From the NCBI GenBank assembly GCA_021325655.1, contig JAJPGT010000023.1, positions 1 through 64,000 on the forward strand: a stretch of DNA of 64,000 nt, given 5' to 3'. Position 1 is the stretch's first letter, and each line of letters opens with the position of its first letter. The notes below the pieces were generated by a model. The model made no database searches, was not told the DNA's origin, and worked only from the letters and a program-made list of their open reading frames with translations. Both the position numbers and the translations under genes were made by a program. This DNA is from Pseudomonadota bacterium (GTDB taxonomy: Bacteria; Chloroflexota; UBA6077; JAJPGT01). This document shows, in pieces, positions 16,813-24,822 of this stretch.

Positions 16813-17232
16813 GTGGCGAGTTCTCCTGCACAACAGGCGCTCGAAGAGTGGGCCGCCGGCTGGTCAGCCCACGATGCGGAGCGCGTAGCCGCCCTGTTTA
16901 CCGAGGACTGCATCTACGAGGATGCGACCATGGGCGTGGTCACCCGCGGCAAGGGCCAGCTCCTGGCCTTCGCCGAGGGCATCTTCGCCGCCTTCCCCGA
17001 CTTCGCGATCGACCTCGCGTCGCATTTCGCCACTGGCGAATGGGGCGGCATGGAGTGGGTGATGTCCGGCACCCACCGCGGCGACTTGCCAGGCTTGCCG
17101 GCCACCGGCAAGCGCTTCTCGCTGCGCGGCTCGACCATCGTCGAGCTGAGCGGGGGCAAGATCCAGCGCTGCACGGACTACTGGGACATGGTCACCTTCC
17201 TCAAGCAGATCGGGGCAATGCCAAGCCCGTAG
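16813..17232 (+). CDS. SnoaL-like / NTF2-fold polyketide-cyclase family protein
   Basis: A 139-residue NTF2-like protein starting at GTG 16813. Landmarks are EEWAAGWSAHDAERVAALFT, the FPDFAIDLASHFATG segment, TGKRFSLRGSTIVEL and KIQRCTDYWDMVTFLKQIG, all usual in SnoaL-like cyclases and ester cyclases. Members range from catalytic cyclases to binding proteins of unknown role; no substrate can be assigned. Co-directional with the EthD gene, probably under the same LuxR-type regulator. Confidence 0.85.
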   Translation: MASSPAQQALEEWAAGWSAHDAERVAALFTEDCIYEDATMGVVTRGKGQLLAFAEGIFAAFPDFAIDLASHFATGEWGGMEWVMSGTHRGDLPGLPATGKRFSLRGSTIVELSGGKIQRCTDYWDMVTFLKQIGAMPSP

Positions 17233-17369
17233 CGGCCCGGGCACACGACGGCACTGCGGTGCGAAGCCGGCGGCCGCCGATGGAGAGAGCCCGTCCTCGG
17301 TGGTCAGCGTCCCGAGCTCCGCCGCCGGGTCTCTCGTGCCCGGCTGCTGTCTCGATGGAATTCGGTGCG

Positions 17370-17818
17370 CTATAGCTGGAAGCCCCGCTCGGTGCGGCGA
17401 AGCTCGACGGGGCGCCGCGCCCAGCCGCGCCCGCCACTCGACTAGCCCGGCACTGAGCCACGCCCGCGCGGCCAGTCCCAGGGTGGTCTCGACCGCGCTC
17501 CAGCCGTGGCCGCAGACCGCGCAGTGGTACCAGGGCCGCTGCAGGTCCACCACCCCGCAGACCGTGAGCACTTGCCGTGGGCGGCTTCACTTTGCGCTGG
17601 CAGGTGGCCGGCTGCCGTGCCAGCCGCGGGTTCAGCGGGCTGGTGCTGGCCCCGAGCACCGCGCGCAGGAGCAGGGGCAAGACATTGCACACCCGCCCCA
17701 GCACCGCCTGCTCATGCGCCGCCAGCGTCTGGTCGCGGCCTTCGACACATCAGTCGGCCAGGTCTTCCGCCAGCGCGTCCAGGACCGCTACGATCTTTTC
17801 GGGCAGGGTGCGGGCCAT
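17370..17818 (-). pseudogene. Decayed transposase N-terminus, resembling ISKra4 family
   Basis: On the minus strand an ATG at 17818 opens MARTLPEKIVAVLDALAEDL, meets an in-frame TGA after 22 codons, and continues LAAHEQAVLGRVCNVLPLLL to about 17585. The frame then breaks at KPPTASAHG and resumes in another frame as VLTVCGVVDLQRPWYHCAVC, GHGW and TTLGLAARAWLSAGLVEW. The YHCAVCGHGW zinc-finger and LGLA...LSAGL segments are typical of ISKra4-type transposases. With a stop, one or two frameshifts and no catalytic DDE part, it is a dead relic. No clear terminal repeats are seen. Confidence 0.65.
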
Positions 17819-17915
17819 CGCGTCCTTCCTCTCGGCCGCCGGGTGGCTCATCGCCCGGCGGCCAGTCGCGTGATCCGCCTACGCTACCCCATCCCACCTC
17901 ACCTACAGAAGTGGG

Positions 17916-19337
17916 TCACATCCGGCTGGCCAGCACCTGCTCGGCGGCCCGGCGCCCGCTCCGGATGGCGCCGTGGACTGTGGCGTAGTGGCCGGAGTAA
18001 TCCGAGGCCTCGCCCGCGAAGAACAGCGTCCCCTCCACCGGCTGCGCCAGCGCCCGCTGCGCCGCCAGCCCGCCCACCCCCACATAGCTGTAGGCGCCCC
18101 GAGCAAACGGGTCCGCCAGCCAGTCATGCACCAGCCAGCCGTGGAGCAGCCGCTCCAGGTCCGCTCGCCCCAGGCCGAAGGCTCGGGCCAGGCTCTCCAG
18201 CGCTCGGTCCAACAGCGCCGGCTCTCCCAGCCCGGTGAGCGCGTCCGCGGCGGGACCGCTCGCCCAGCCGAGCAGCAGCGGGGCGAGCACCGGGTAGGTG
18301 GTCCACCAGGTGGGGAACGGCTCGCCCGGGGCGCGCAGGAACCGCAGCCGGGCCAGCCCGTGGCCAGTGTGCGAACCCGGGAGCGGGATCTGCTCCCAGA
18401 ACCGCTCGCGGAACACGAGCGCGCACTTCACCACCCCGCCCATCTCCAGCCGCTGCGCCGCCGCGGCGATTGCCTCTGGCTGGGGCGCGAAGCGGACCGC
18501 GCCGGGGGCCCCGGGCGGCGCCTTGAGCACCCCGAGCGGGAGCGTCACCACCGCGCGGGGCGCAGTAAACTGGCTCTCGGCCCCGCCTGGCTGGCTGCAA
18601 GCGACGATCTCCACCTGGCCGCGCTGCCAGCGGACCTCCCTGACAACGGTATTGAGGTGGAGCGCGGCCCGATCGGGCGCGAGCCCAGCCCGCAGCCACT
18701 CCGCCACGCCGGCGTAGCCGTCGAGCAGGCGAAAGCCGCGCTCCCCGTGGATCTCGGCGTCCGCCACCTGGTCACGGGCGACAGACAGGGCGCTGATCCG
18801 GTCGACGTGCGCGGCGTCGTAGCCCTCGATCCAGGCCCGCGCCAGCGCCTTCGCCTCCCGCAAGCGCTCTTCGGGACAGCAGGTGTCTAGAAACTCCTGG
18901 AACGAGACGTCGCGGTCGCCCAGCATCGCCAGCCGCTCCATCACCTCGTCGATCTGGTCGAAGAGATCCGGGAACGGCTCCAGCGATCCGTTGCGGGCCA
19001 GCCAGGTTTCGCCTGTCATCTCGACCACGCCCAGCGCCGCCGTTTGGGCAATCGCTAGCGTCTCTGGGGCCAGGCCGTGGACGAACTCGGCACCCAGCTC
19101 GATCACGGCCGGCAGGCCTGGCCAGCGCCGGGTGAACACCCGCCCCCCGATGCGCTCGCGCGCCTCCAGCACCCGCACGGTAAGGCCCGCGCCCGACAGC
19201 GCCCGCGCCGCGGCCAGGCCGGCCATCCCAGCCCCGAGCACGAGTACGTCGGCGCGCTCCGGCCCGCGCCCGGCGCTCTCCGGGGGGACGGGGACGGCAC
19301 AAGGAGCGTCGTGGGTGGGCTCGCTAGGCGTGCTCAA
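17916..19337 (-). CDS. Flavin-dependent amine oxidase
   Basis: A 473-residue FAD enzyme of the monoamine/polyamine oxidase family. The dinucleotide-binding motif VLVLGAGMAGLAAARAL is followed by the EARERIGGRVFT loop; the C-terminus has the LFFAGEASDYSGHYATVHG motif that contacts FAD, then a closing helix. Substrates of the family are amines, polyamines or phytoene-like compounds. The TTG start at 19337 lies inside the 3' end of the DUF362 gene (14-bp overlap), so the two are translated together. Last gene of the minus-strand cluster headed by the GGDEF response regulator. Confidence 0.9.
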   Translation of the reverse strand: MSTPSEPTHDAPCAVPVPPESAGRGPERADVLVLGAGMAGLAAARALSGAGLTVRVLEARERIGGRVFTRRWPGLPAVIELGAEFVHGLAPETLAIAQTAALGVVEMTGETWLARNGSLEPFPDLFDQIDEVMERLAMLGDRDVSFQEFLDTCCPEERLREAKALARAWIEGYDAAHVDRISALSVARDQVADAEIHGERGFRLLDGYAGVAEWLRAGLAPDRAALHLNTVVREVRWQRGQVEIVACSQPGGAESQFTAPRAVVTLPLGVLKAPPGAPGAVRFAPQPEAIAAAAQRLEMGGVVKCALVFRERFWEQIPLPGSHTGHGLARLRFLRAPGEPFPTWWTTYPVLAPLLLGWASGPAADALTGLGEPALLDRALESLARAFGLGRADLERLLHGWLVHDWLADPFARGAYSYVGVGGLAAQRALAQPVEGTLFFAGEASDYSGHYATVHGAIRSGRRAAEQVLASRM

Positions 19338-20235
19338 ACGTCAGCCGTTCGCCATAGGCGGTGCTGGTAAACGCCTCCACCGCCTGCCGCAGGCTCAGCA
19401 CCGGGAATTCCATCCGCTCCACGTCCGTCTCCCCCAGCCCGAGCCGATCCGCCTCCCAGAGATGACGCACCGCCTGGGGGGTGAAGCCCAGCAGCCGCGC
19501 GCCAACGACGTCCGCCGCCAGCGCGTCCGTACTCGCCAGCACCAGCCCGGTCTCCACCACGTGCCCGCCGAGCGGGCCGGTGCCGATCATCGCCGGGTGG
19601 CCGACAGTGATCGCCAGGTGGATCGGGAAGCGCTTCGCCATCGCCGCGATAAAGGAGTGCATGTCGGCGAAGAAGGAATTCTGGTGCCGCTGGCTCGCCC
19701 GCGGATGCCCATAGTAGTCCGCGGCGGGAAAGGACATCGCGACGTTCTTCAGTGCCAGCGTCACCGTCGCCGTTTCGTGCAGCTTGAGCTGGCTCAGGGC
19801 GATCAGCGTCTCGTACTCCAGCACGCGGGGATTGACCATCACCGACCGCTGCGGCCCGTCCACGTCCGCCTCTGGCGCGTACTGGAGCGCCACCTCGACG
19901 AACGGGGGACGGTTGTGATCGAAAAACTGAGCCCCTTCCTGCTCGACCACCTCCATCAGCCCGGCCAGGCGAAACACCTCGTCCGTCTCTGCGGCGCCCG
20001 CGCCGCCACTGACCACCAGCTCCCGCGGCTGAAACTGCCTGAGCTGCTGCAGCACCGCCCGCAGCGTATCCGGCTGGGTCACCCCGGTCGTGTCCCGTGG
20101 GGAAGCCCAGGTGTCATTCGGCTTGACCGCGACCCGTTTGCCGCGCACGAGCCGCTCCAGTGGCATATGCCGCAGCGCCGCCTCGATCGCCCGCTCGATC
20201 CGCTGCCTGTCCTGAGTGATGGCGACGACAACCAT
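19324..20235 (-). CDS. DUF362 domain-containing protein
   Basis: A 303-residue protein. ATG 20235 is preferred over a TTG 21 bases upstream because GAGGGA lies 9 bases before it. The DUF362 pattern is seen in GKRVAVKPNDTWASPRDTTG, LVVSGGAGAAETDEVF, ALSQLKLHETATVTLALKN and GLVLASTDALAADVVGARLLG. There are no CxxCxxC ferredoxin clusters, unlike many DUF362 proteins. The family has no firmly known reaction. It lies 85 bp after an SDR gene and overlaps the amine oxidase gene, suggesting a joint metabolic role. Confidence 0.85.
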   Translation of the reverse strand: MVVVAITQDRQRIERAIEAALRHMPLERLVRGKRVAVKPNDTWASPRDTTGVTQPDTLRAVLQQLRQFQPRELVVSGGAGAAETDEVFRLAGLMEVVEQEGAQFFDHNRPPFVEVALQYAPEADVDGPQRSVMVNPRVLEYETLIALSQLKLHETATVTLALKNVAMSFPAADYYGHPRASQRHQNSFFADMHSFIAAMAKRFPIHLAITVGHPAMIGTGPLGGHVVETGLVLASTDALAADVVGARLLGFTPQAVRHLWEADRLGLGETDVERMEFPVLSLRQAVEAFTSTAYGERLTFEHA

Positions 20236-20320
20236 ACGCTGTCCCTCGTGGTTCAAAGCGTGCTTCAGCAGCCATGAGCAGCCTGCGTTCCAGCAGCGCC
20301 CGTTCGGGTACAGCGGCTGG

Positions 20321-21079
20321 CTAGGAGGCGAGCCAGCCGCCGTCGACGTTGAGCATCTGGCCGGTGACGTAGCGCGAGGCGTCCGAGGCGAGGAAGATCG
20401 CTGCGCCGACCAGATCGCTCGGCTGGCCCCAGTACCCCATCGGGATCCGGCTGCGCACCCAGGCGTCGAAGCTCGGGTCCGCCTTCAGCGGCGCGGTGAG
20501 ATCGGTCTCGATGTAGCCAGGGGAGAGGACGTTCACCCGCACCCCGTGCGGCGCCCATTCGGTCGCCAGCACTTTGGTGAGCCCCAGGATGCCGTGCTTG
20601 CTGGCAGCATAGGGGGCAATGCGCCGAATCCCGATCGTGCTGGTGAGGGAGCCGATGGTGATGATGCTCCCGCTGCGCTGGGCGAGCATCACCCGCCCGG
20701 CCGCCTGGCAGGCGAAGAAGACCGCCTTGAGATTGGTGTCAATGACCGCGTCCCAGTCCGCCTCGGTCAGATCGACTGCCGGGCCGCGCCGATTGATCCC
20801 GGCGACGTTGACGAGCACGTCCAGCCGACCGAAGGCATCCACCGTCCTGGTCACCATTGCCTGCACCTGGGCGATATCCGCGACGTCCGTGGGGAGCGCC
20901 AGCGCCCGGGTGCCGAGCTGCTCCGCCTCGGCCGCACAGGACTCCAATGCCTCCACAGTGCGGCTCGCCAGCGCCAGCGTCGCGCCGGCGCGGCCCAGCC
21001 CGAGCGCAATCGCCCGGCCGATCCCACGCGACGCCCCGGTGACCAGCGCCACCTTGCCCTCCAGTCGGAACTCGTCCAC
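20321..21079 (-). CDS. Short-chain dehydrogenase/reductase (FabG-like)
   Basis: A 252-residue classical SDR. NAD(P) binding is shown by TGASRGIGRA, the NVAGINRRG segment (normally NNAG), and the catalytic Ser in SIITIGSLTSTIG with YAASKHGILGL giving Tyr and Lys. The C-terminus has the usual SDASRYVTGQMLNVDGGW. Sequence resembles 3-oxoacyl-ACP reductases and gluconate 5-dehydrogenases; substrate uncertain. GTG start 21079 lies only 2 bp after the GGDEF regulator stop, so they are one transcript. Confidence 0.9.
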   Translation of the reverse strand: MDEFRLEGKVALVTGASRGIGRAIALGLGRAGATLALASRTVEALESCAAEAEQLGTRALALPTDVADIAQVQAMVTRTVDAFGRLDVLVNVAGINRRGPAVDLTEADWDAVIDTNLKAVFFACQAAGRVMLAQRSGSIITIGSLTSTIGIRRIAPYAASKHGILGLTKVLATEWAPHGVRVNVLSPGYIETDLTAPLKADPSFDAWVRSRIPMGYWGQPSDLVGAAIFLASDASRYVTGQMLNVDGGWLAS

Positions 21080-21081
21080 TG

Positions 21082-22011
21082 CTACGCTCCTACCACGCGG
21101 TTTCGCCCCTCGCGCTTGGCCCGGTAGACCGCCTGGTCCGCGCCTTCCAGCAGCCGCGGCTCGCCCTCATGGCGGCCATTGAAGCTCGCGACGCCAATGC
21201 TGGCGGTAACGCTGATCGGCTCGGCCAGCCCCTCGACCCGGATGCGCAGTCCGGCGATCGTCTGGCGGAGCGCCTCCGCGGCAGACAGCGCCCCCTCCTG
21301 CCGCGCCCCGGGCAGGAGCAGCACGAACTCCTCGCCGCCGTAGCGGGCGACCGTATCGAATGCTCGCACCCCGGTGCGCAGGGCGCGGGCGACCTCGCGC
21401 AGCACCGCGTCCCCAGCCGGGTGGCCATAGCGGTCGTTGATCCGCTTGAAGTGGTCGAGGTCCACCATCAGGCAGCTCAGCACCCCGCCCTCGCGTCGAG
21501 CCCGCGCGATCTCCTGGTGCAGCCGTTCCTCGAAGTGCCGCCGGTTGCCCAGTCCGGTCAATGGGTCAGTGAAGGAGAGCTGCTCGAGCTCTACACTACG
21601 CGAGCGCAGCTTGTCCAGCGTCGCTTTGGCGCGGAGCGCACCCGCCACGCGGGCCAGCAGCTCCGGGACAACGAACGGCTTGGTGACGTAATCCACCGCG
21701 CCCAGCTCCAGCCCAGCGACTTTGTCGCGAGTGGTGGAGAGCGCGGAGAGACAGATGACGGCGATCTCCGCGGCGTGCCCCCGAGCGTTCAGCTCGCGCA
21801 AGACGTCGTAGCCGGTCATGCCCGGCAAGTTGAGGTCGAGGAGCATAAGGTCGATGTCGTCTGCCTCGAGGCGCGCGAGCGCGGCCGGCCCGTCGGCGGC
21901 GTCCGCGACCTGGTAGCCGCAGTTCGAAAGCAGCTCGACCAGCAGGGCGCGGATATCTGCGTCGTCGTCGACGACCAGGATACGCGAGGACGGCGCGTCA
22001 GAGGTAGACAC
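21082..22011 (-). CDS. Response regulator with GGDEF diguanylate cyclase domain
   Basis: A 309-residue PleD-like protein. The receiver domain has the acidic pair DDD at 15-17, phospho-acceptor Asp59 (LMLLDLNLPG) and Lys111. The GGDEF domain begins at DPLTGLGNRR and has the intact active site GGEEF (225-229). An RxxD inhibitory site (RAFD, 216-219) stands five residues before it, so product inhibition by c-di-GMP is expected. It heads the minus-strand SDR-DUF362-amine oxidase group; no partner kinase is adjacent and no c-di-GMP effector is visible nearby. Confidence 0.92.
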   Translation of the reverse strand: MSTSDAPSSRILVVDDDADIRALLVELLSNCGYQVADAADGPAALARLEADDIDLMLLDLNLPGMTGYDVLRELNARGHAAEIAVICLSALSTTRDKVAGLELGAVDYVTKPFVVPELLARVAGALRAKATLDKLRSRSVELEQLSFTDPLTGLGNRRHFEERLHQEIARARREGGVLSCLMVDLDHFKRINDRYGHPAGDAVLREVARALRTGVRAFDTVARYGGEEFVLLLPGARQEGALSAAEALRQTIAGLRIRVEGLAEPISVTASIGVASFNGRHEGEPRLLEGADQAVYRAKREGRNRVVGA

Positions 22012-22150
22012 GCGCGCGCTTCAGGGGCGAGGTCGATATCCCCAGCATGGGCGTTCGGCGGCGGCATTGTACCGCGAGCCGCGAGCAGGAGACGAGAGGA
22101 CGCCGCCGCCACGCCCCGAGCAGGGACCGTCCGCGCCGACAACGGCAATT

Positions 22151-22798
22151 ATGAAAGAGCATTTTCACATCATGAGTAGTGCAGCGGATCAGGATGGGGT
22201 GCGCGAGCTGGAGCTGACCGAGCCGGCTGCGCTGCGGGCGCTGCGCATGCTGCCCACTGGCGCAGCCTCGGCCAGCCTCAGCGCCGAACAGGCGGGGCTG
22301 GTGCTGGCCGCCGGCGGCGTGGGCGGGCTGCTGGGAGCGGCGCTGGCCAGCCGCGCTGCCAGCAGCCTCAGCCCGGAGCGGGCGATCCTGGGCGCTGCCC
22401 TCGTCTTCCCATTCTCGCTGGCGCTGGTGCCGCTGGCGGGCGGCCCGCCGGCGCTCGCCCTGGCGATCCTCGCCGCCGGCGAATGCGTCGGCGGCCTGGC
22501 GGGAGCGATCTTCGACGTGAACGCCGCGGCGCTGCGGCAGGCCGCCACCCAGCCGCACCTGCTCGGCCGCACCAGCGCCTCGCTGACGTTCGTCACCCAG
22601 AGCGCCAAGCCGCTCGGAGCGTTCCTCGGCGGGGCGCTGGGCGAGGCGCTCGGCGAGGCGCTCGGGTTGCGCCCCACCCTCTGGATCGCCGCGGCCGGCG
22701 GCCTCGGGGTGCTCGCCTGGGTCTGGTTCTCGCCCCTGCGGGTGGCGCGCGCAGAGCGTCCAGGCCCGTACTCCGTGGCGCAGTCCCAGGAGCCCTAG
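22151..22798 (+). pseudogene. C-terminal half of an MFS transporter (truncated)
   Basis: From about residue 30 the sequence matches the second half of DHA3/EntS-like MFS exporters: SAEQAGLVLAAGGVGGLLGA (helix 7-8), the FDVNAAALRQAATQPHLLGR loop, then FLGGALGEALGEALG and the ending LRPTLWIAAAGGLGVLAWVW. The first six helices are missing; the preceding residues (MKEHFHIMSSAADQDG...) look unrelated. About 215 codons against the usual 400. ATG 22151 has no ribosome site. Probably a deletion relic, although a frame-intact half-transporter is possible. Confidence 0.65.
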
Positions 22799-22830
22799 GC
22801 TGGCTGATGCTTCACGCTGGGGAATGCGCC

Positions 22831-23160
22831 TCAGAAGACGCGGCCGCCCAGCGGCACCTCCCGCTCCGGCTCCAGCAGCACCACCGCGCCCTCGGCGTTG
22901 GGCACGCCCAGCACCAGTACCTCCGACTCGAAGCCGGCGATACGCCGCGGGGGGAAGTTCACTACCGCCACCACCAGCCGCCCCTCCAGCGCCCGCGGAG
23001 TATAGAGGGCGGTAAGCTGCGCGCTCGAGCGCTTGACCCCCAGCGGGCCAAAGTCGATCGTCAACTGATAGGCAGGCTTGCGCGCCTCGGGGAAGGGGCG
23101 CGCCTCGAGCACGCGGCCGACCCGCATGTCGATCTGCTGGAACTCGTCAATCGTCGCCAT
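22831..23160 (-). CDS. csaA: tRNA-binding domain chaperone-like protein CsaA
   Basis: A 109-residue OB-fold protein of the CsaA family (EMAP-II-like tRNA-binding domain). It shows IDMRVGRVLEARPFPEARKPAY, the IDFGPLGVKRSSAQLT segment, LVVAVVNFPPRRIAGFESEVLVLG and the closing EREVPLGGRVF. CsaA dimers bind tRNA-like structures and were linked to protein secretion in Bacillus. Length and motif order are standard. Monocistronic on the minus strand. Confidence 0.93.
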   Translation of the reverse strand: MATIDEFQQIDMRVGRVLEARPFPEARKPAYQLTIDFGPLGVKRSSAQLTALYTPRALEGRLVVAVVNFPPRRIAGFESEVLVLGVPNAEGAVVLLEPEREVPLGGRVF

Positions 23161-23311
23161 AGGCGGATTGTAGCGAGTGACCGGTCGAGATGGGTGGCTC
23201 CAAGCGCTCCTGGAGGGCGCGCTCGGGCTATCCTCCTCTCCACTGGCTGCGGGCCCAGCCAGCAGGGACAGGCCCGTGGCCAGGGATGTGCGGGGCGCCT
23301 GGGAGGTGGCG

Positions 23312-23548
23312 ATGATGGACCTGGAGCAGATGTTGAACGACTGGATGGAGCAGCACCCGGACGAGCTGTTCCACTTGCTGGCGGAGGAGGCGGAGCGCTT
23401 CCGGGCGGCACACCCGGGGATGGACTACGAGGAGGAGCGGCTGAACGCGCAGGTAATGGCGAGCCGCCGCTACCTGGCCCGGGCGATCGGCCAGGTGCTG
23501 CCGCGCTACCTCGCGGCGCTCGGGCTCCCCGTCGCTGAGAGCAGGTGA
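23312..23548 (+). CDS. Small acidic hypothetical protein
   Basis: A 78-residue protein starting at ATG 23312, chosen for the GGGAGG site 6 bases upstream. It is helix-rich and acidic (MMDLEQMLNDWMEQHPDELF, then EEAERFRAAHPGMDYEEERL) with a basic C-terminal helix. The reading frame is open further upstream but that part looks non-coding. I do not recognise the family. A two-way terminator separates it from the convergent CAP gene. Confidence 0.6.
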   Translation: MMDLEQMLNDWMEQHPDELFHLLAEEAERFRAAHPGMDYEEERLNAQVMASRRYLARAIGQVLPRYLAALGLPVAESR

Positions 23549-23563
23549 GCAGGAAGGAATGAT

Positions 23564-23587
23564 CGGGGCTCCCCGTGGGGAGCCCCG
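23564..23587. terminator. Two-way terminator between convergent genes
   Basis: Perfect inverted repeat with arms CGGGGCTCCCC and GGGGAGCCCCG around a 2-nt centre, 15 bp past the small acidic gene and 20 bp from the stop of the CAP-domain gene. Confidence 0.65.
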
Positions 23588-23607
23588 GGTGATTGCGGGG
23601 CGGCCGG

Positions 23608-24135
23608 CTAGTCGCCGACGAAGATCAGGGTGAAGTACTTCTTGCCGGCGATGCTCACCACCCCAATGCCGGCTCGGGTGTAGTCGGCGCTGAACAGGTT
23701 CTCCGCGTGGGGCGGGCTGGCGATCCAGCCATTGACGGCGGTCTGGGCACTGACATCGTCGCCATAGGTGTTCCAGGCGAGATTCTCCCCGGCGTAGGTG
23801 TAAGCGATGTGGCTATCGTCCAGCAGCCGCACGTAGAAGGCAGTGCCGTCCGGGGCGTAGTGCGAAAAGTAGTTGTGCGCGGCCATGTCGAAGGAGCGCT
23901 CGCGGGCGAGCTCGCCCAGCGAGGCATCGGCATACAGCGGCGCCAGGCCGCGAGCCATCCGGGCGGCATTGACATCCAGAATGGTCTGGACCTCCAGGTC
24001 GTCTCGAGCCGAGAGATTGGGTGCTTCCACCATCGGCTTGGCGAGCACCAGGCTCGGGCTCAGGGCGCTGAGAGCGGCGATGAACACTCCCAGCAGCAGG
24101 ACCAGGCCGCGGCGTGAGGCGGGCATCCGGCGCAC
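23608..24135 (-). CDS. Secreted CAP-domain (SCP/PR-1, YkwD-like) protein
   Basis: A 175-residue exported protein. GTG 24135 is chosen because GAAGGGAG precedes it; a signal peptide follows (RRGLVLLLGVFIAALSALSPSL). The CAP domain carries the usual two His and two acidic residues: DMAAHNYFSHYAPDG, YAGENLAWNTYGDD and SPPHAENLFSADYTRAGIGV. Bacterial YkwD-like proteins are secreted under sporulation or stress, with unclear biochemistry. No SH3 or LysM wall anchor is attached. Confidence 0.9.
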   Translation of the reverse strand: MRRMPASRRGLVLLLGVFIAALSALSPSLVLAKPMVEAPNLSARDDLEVQTILDVNAARMARGLAPLYADASLGELARERSFDMAAHNYFSHYAPDGTAFYVRLLDDSHIAYTYAGENLAWNTYGDDVSAQTAVNGWIASPPHAENLFSADYTRAGIGVVSIAGKKYFTLIFVGD

Positions 24136-24249
24136 GGGTGTGCTCCCTTCTTCTCGAAGATTCACCATCTTTGTGATGGATCCGTAACATGTCGTCACAG
24201 ATCGCAACCGGGCGCCAGTATGCCAGGGGGTCAGAAACAGCAACAAGAG

Positions 24250-24279
24250 CCATCCGGGCCGGGAGCTTTGCCCGGATGG
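24250..24279 (-). terminator. Minus-strand terminator for phosphofructokinase transcript
   Basis: A 10-bp stem (CCATCCGGGC and its complement) with a 10-nt loop is followed, on the minus strand only, by CTCTTGTTGCTGTTTCTG. This stops transcripts coming from the phosphofructokinase gene after they pass antisense through the tRNA. It overlaps the -35 element of the tRNA promoter. Confidence 0.55.
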
Positions 24280-24297
24280 CCCGCGGTGCCGTACAAT
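24268..24297 (+). promoter_or_regulatory. Promoter of tRNA-Ala
   Basis: TTGCCC (24268-24273), 18 bp, TACAAT (24292-24297), placing the start about 7 bases before the mature tRNA. Confidence 0.6.
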
Positions 24298-24310
24298 GAG
24301 CCGTTCGCAC

Positions 24311-24382
24311 GGGGCTGTAGCTCAGAGGGAGAGCACTTGCCTGGCAGGCAAGGGGCCAGGGGTTCGAATCCCCTCAGCTCCA
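24311..24382 (+). tRNA. tRNA-Ala (anticodon GGC)
   Basis: Full cloverleaf: acceptor GGGGCTG/CAGCTCC (one G-U), D stem GCTC/GAGC, anticodon stem CTTGC/GCAAG with loop CTGGCAG (anticodon GGC at 24343-24345), five-base variable loop, T stem AGGGG/CCCCT with loop TTCGAAT, discriminator A. The genome does not encode the final CCA (CCT follows). It decodes GCC, fitting a GC-rich genome. Confidence 0.95.
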
Positions 24383-24822
24383 CCTCACCATCATTTCGGG
24401 AAGGGACGGGCGAGACGGCCCGTCCCTTCGGCATTTCTGCACGGCCACTGCTCTATGGGGCTTCCGCTCGAAGCGTGACCGAACTGTGACCGAGCCGCGC
24501 GGCAGCGCTCTGTGGAGCACCCCGGCCGCCACCAGGAGGGTACCGCGGAGCGCCTGCAGGGGGGACTCGGTCGGCCGGCTCCCCAGAGTTCTCACGGCGA
24601 CGAATCGAAGCGGGTGAGGCGGATTCAGTCCACGGCCGGCAGCGGGATCGTGCCCTCCTGCGCTTCGCGTTGCACGAGGGGCGCCCACTCCTGCCGGGCA
24701 TCGGGGATCGCGCGGGGAGCCACGACCGTACCGGCGGCCGAAGCTGACCTGCACCGTGTACCAGCTTCCCCGTCGAAACCCAAGAGGCTAGCTCTGCTGC
24801 CAGCTTCTATGGCCAAGTGGAG
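24383..24822. other. 440-bp non-coding stretch after tRNA-Ala
   Basis: Apart from the terminator hairpin at 24400-24429 I find no gene here. Short frames on both strands have no ribosome sites or family resemblance. The position beside a tRNA is typical of integration sites, but no integrase remnant or repeat of the tRNA 3' end is seen. Confidence 0.5.
24400..24429 (+). terminator. Terminator after tRNA-Ala
   Basis: A 12-bp perfect stem (GAAGGGACGGGC and its complement) with a six-base loop, 17 bases after the tRNA, followed by GGCATTTCTG. Confidence 0.7.

Noticed and set aside
24374-24754. 126-codon minus-strand frame next to tRNA-Ala, considered as integrase remnant
   Set aside because: No integrase motif (R-H-R-Y) and no repeated tRNA 3' end downstream.
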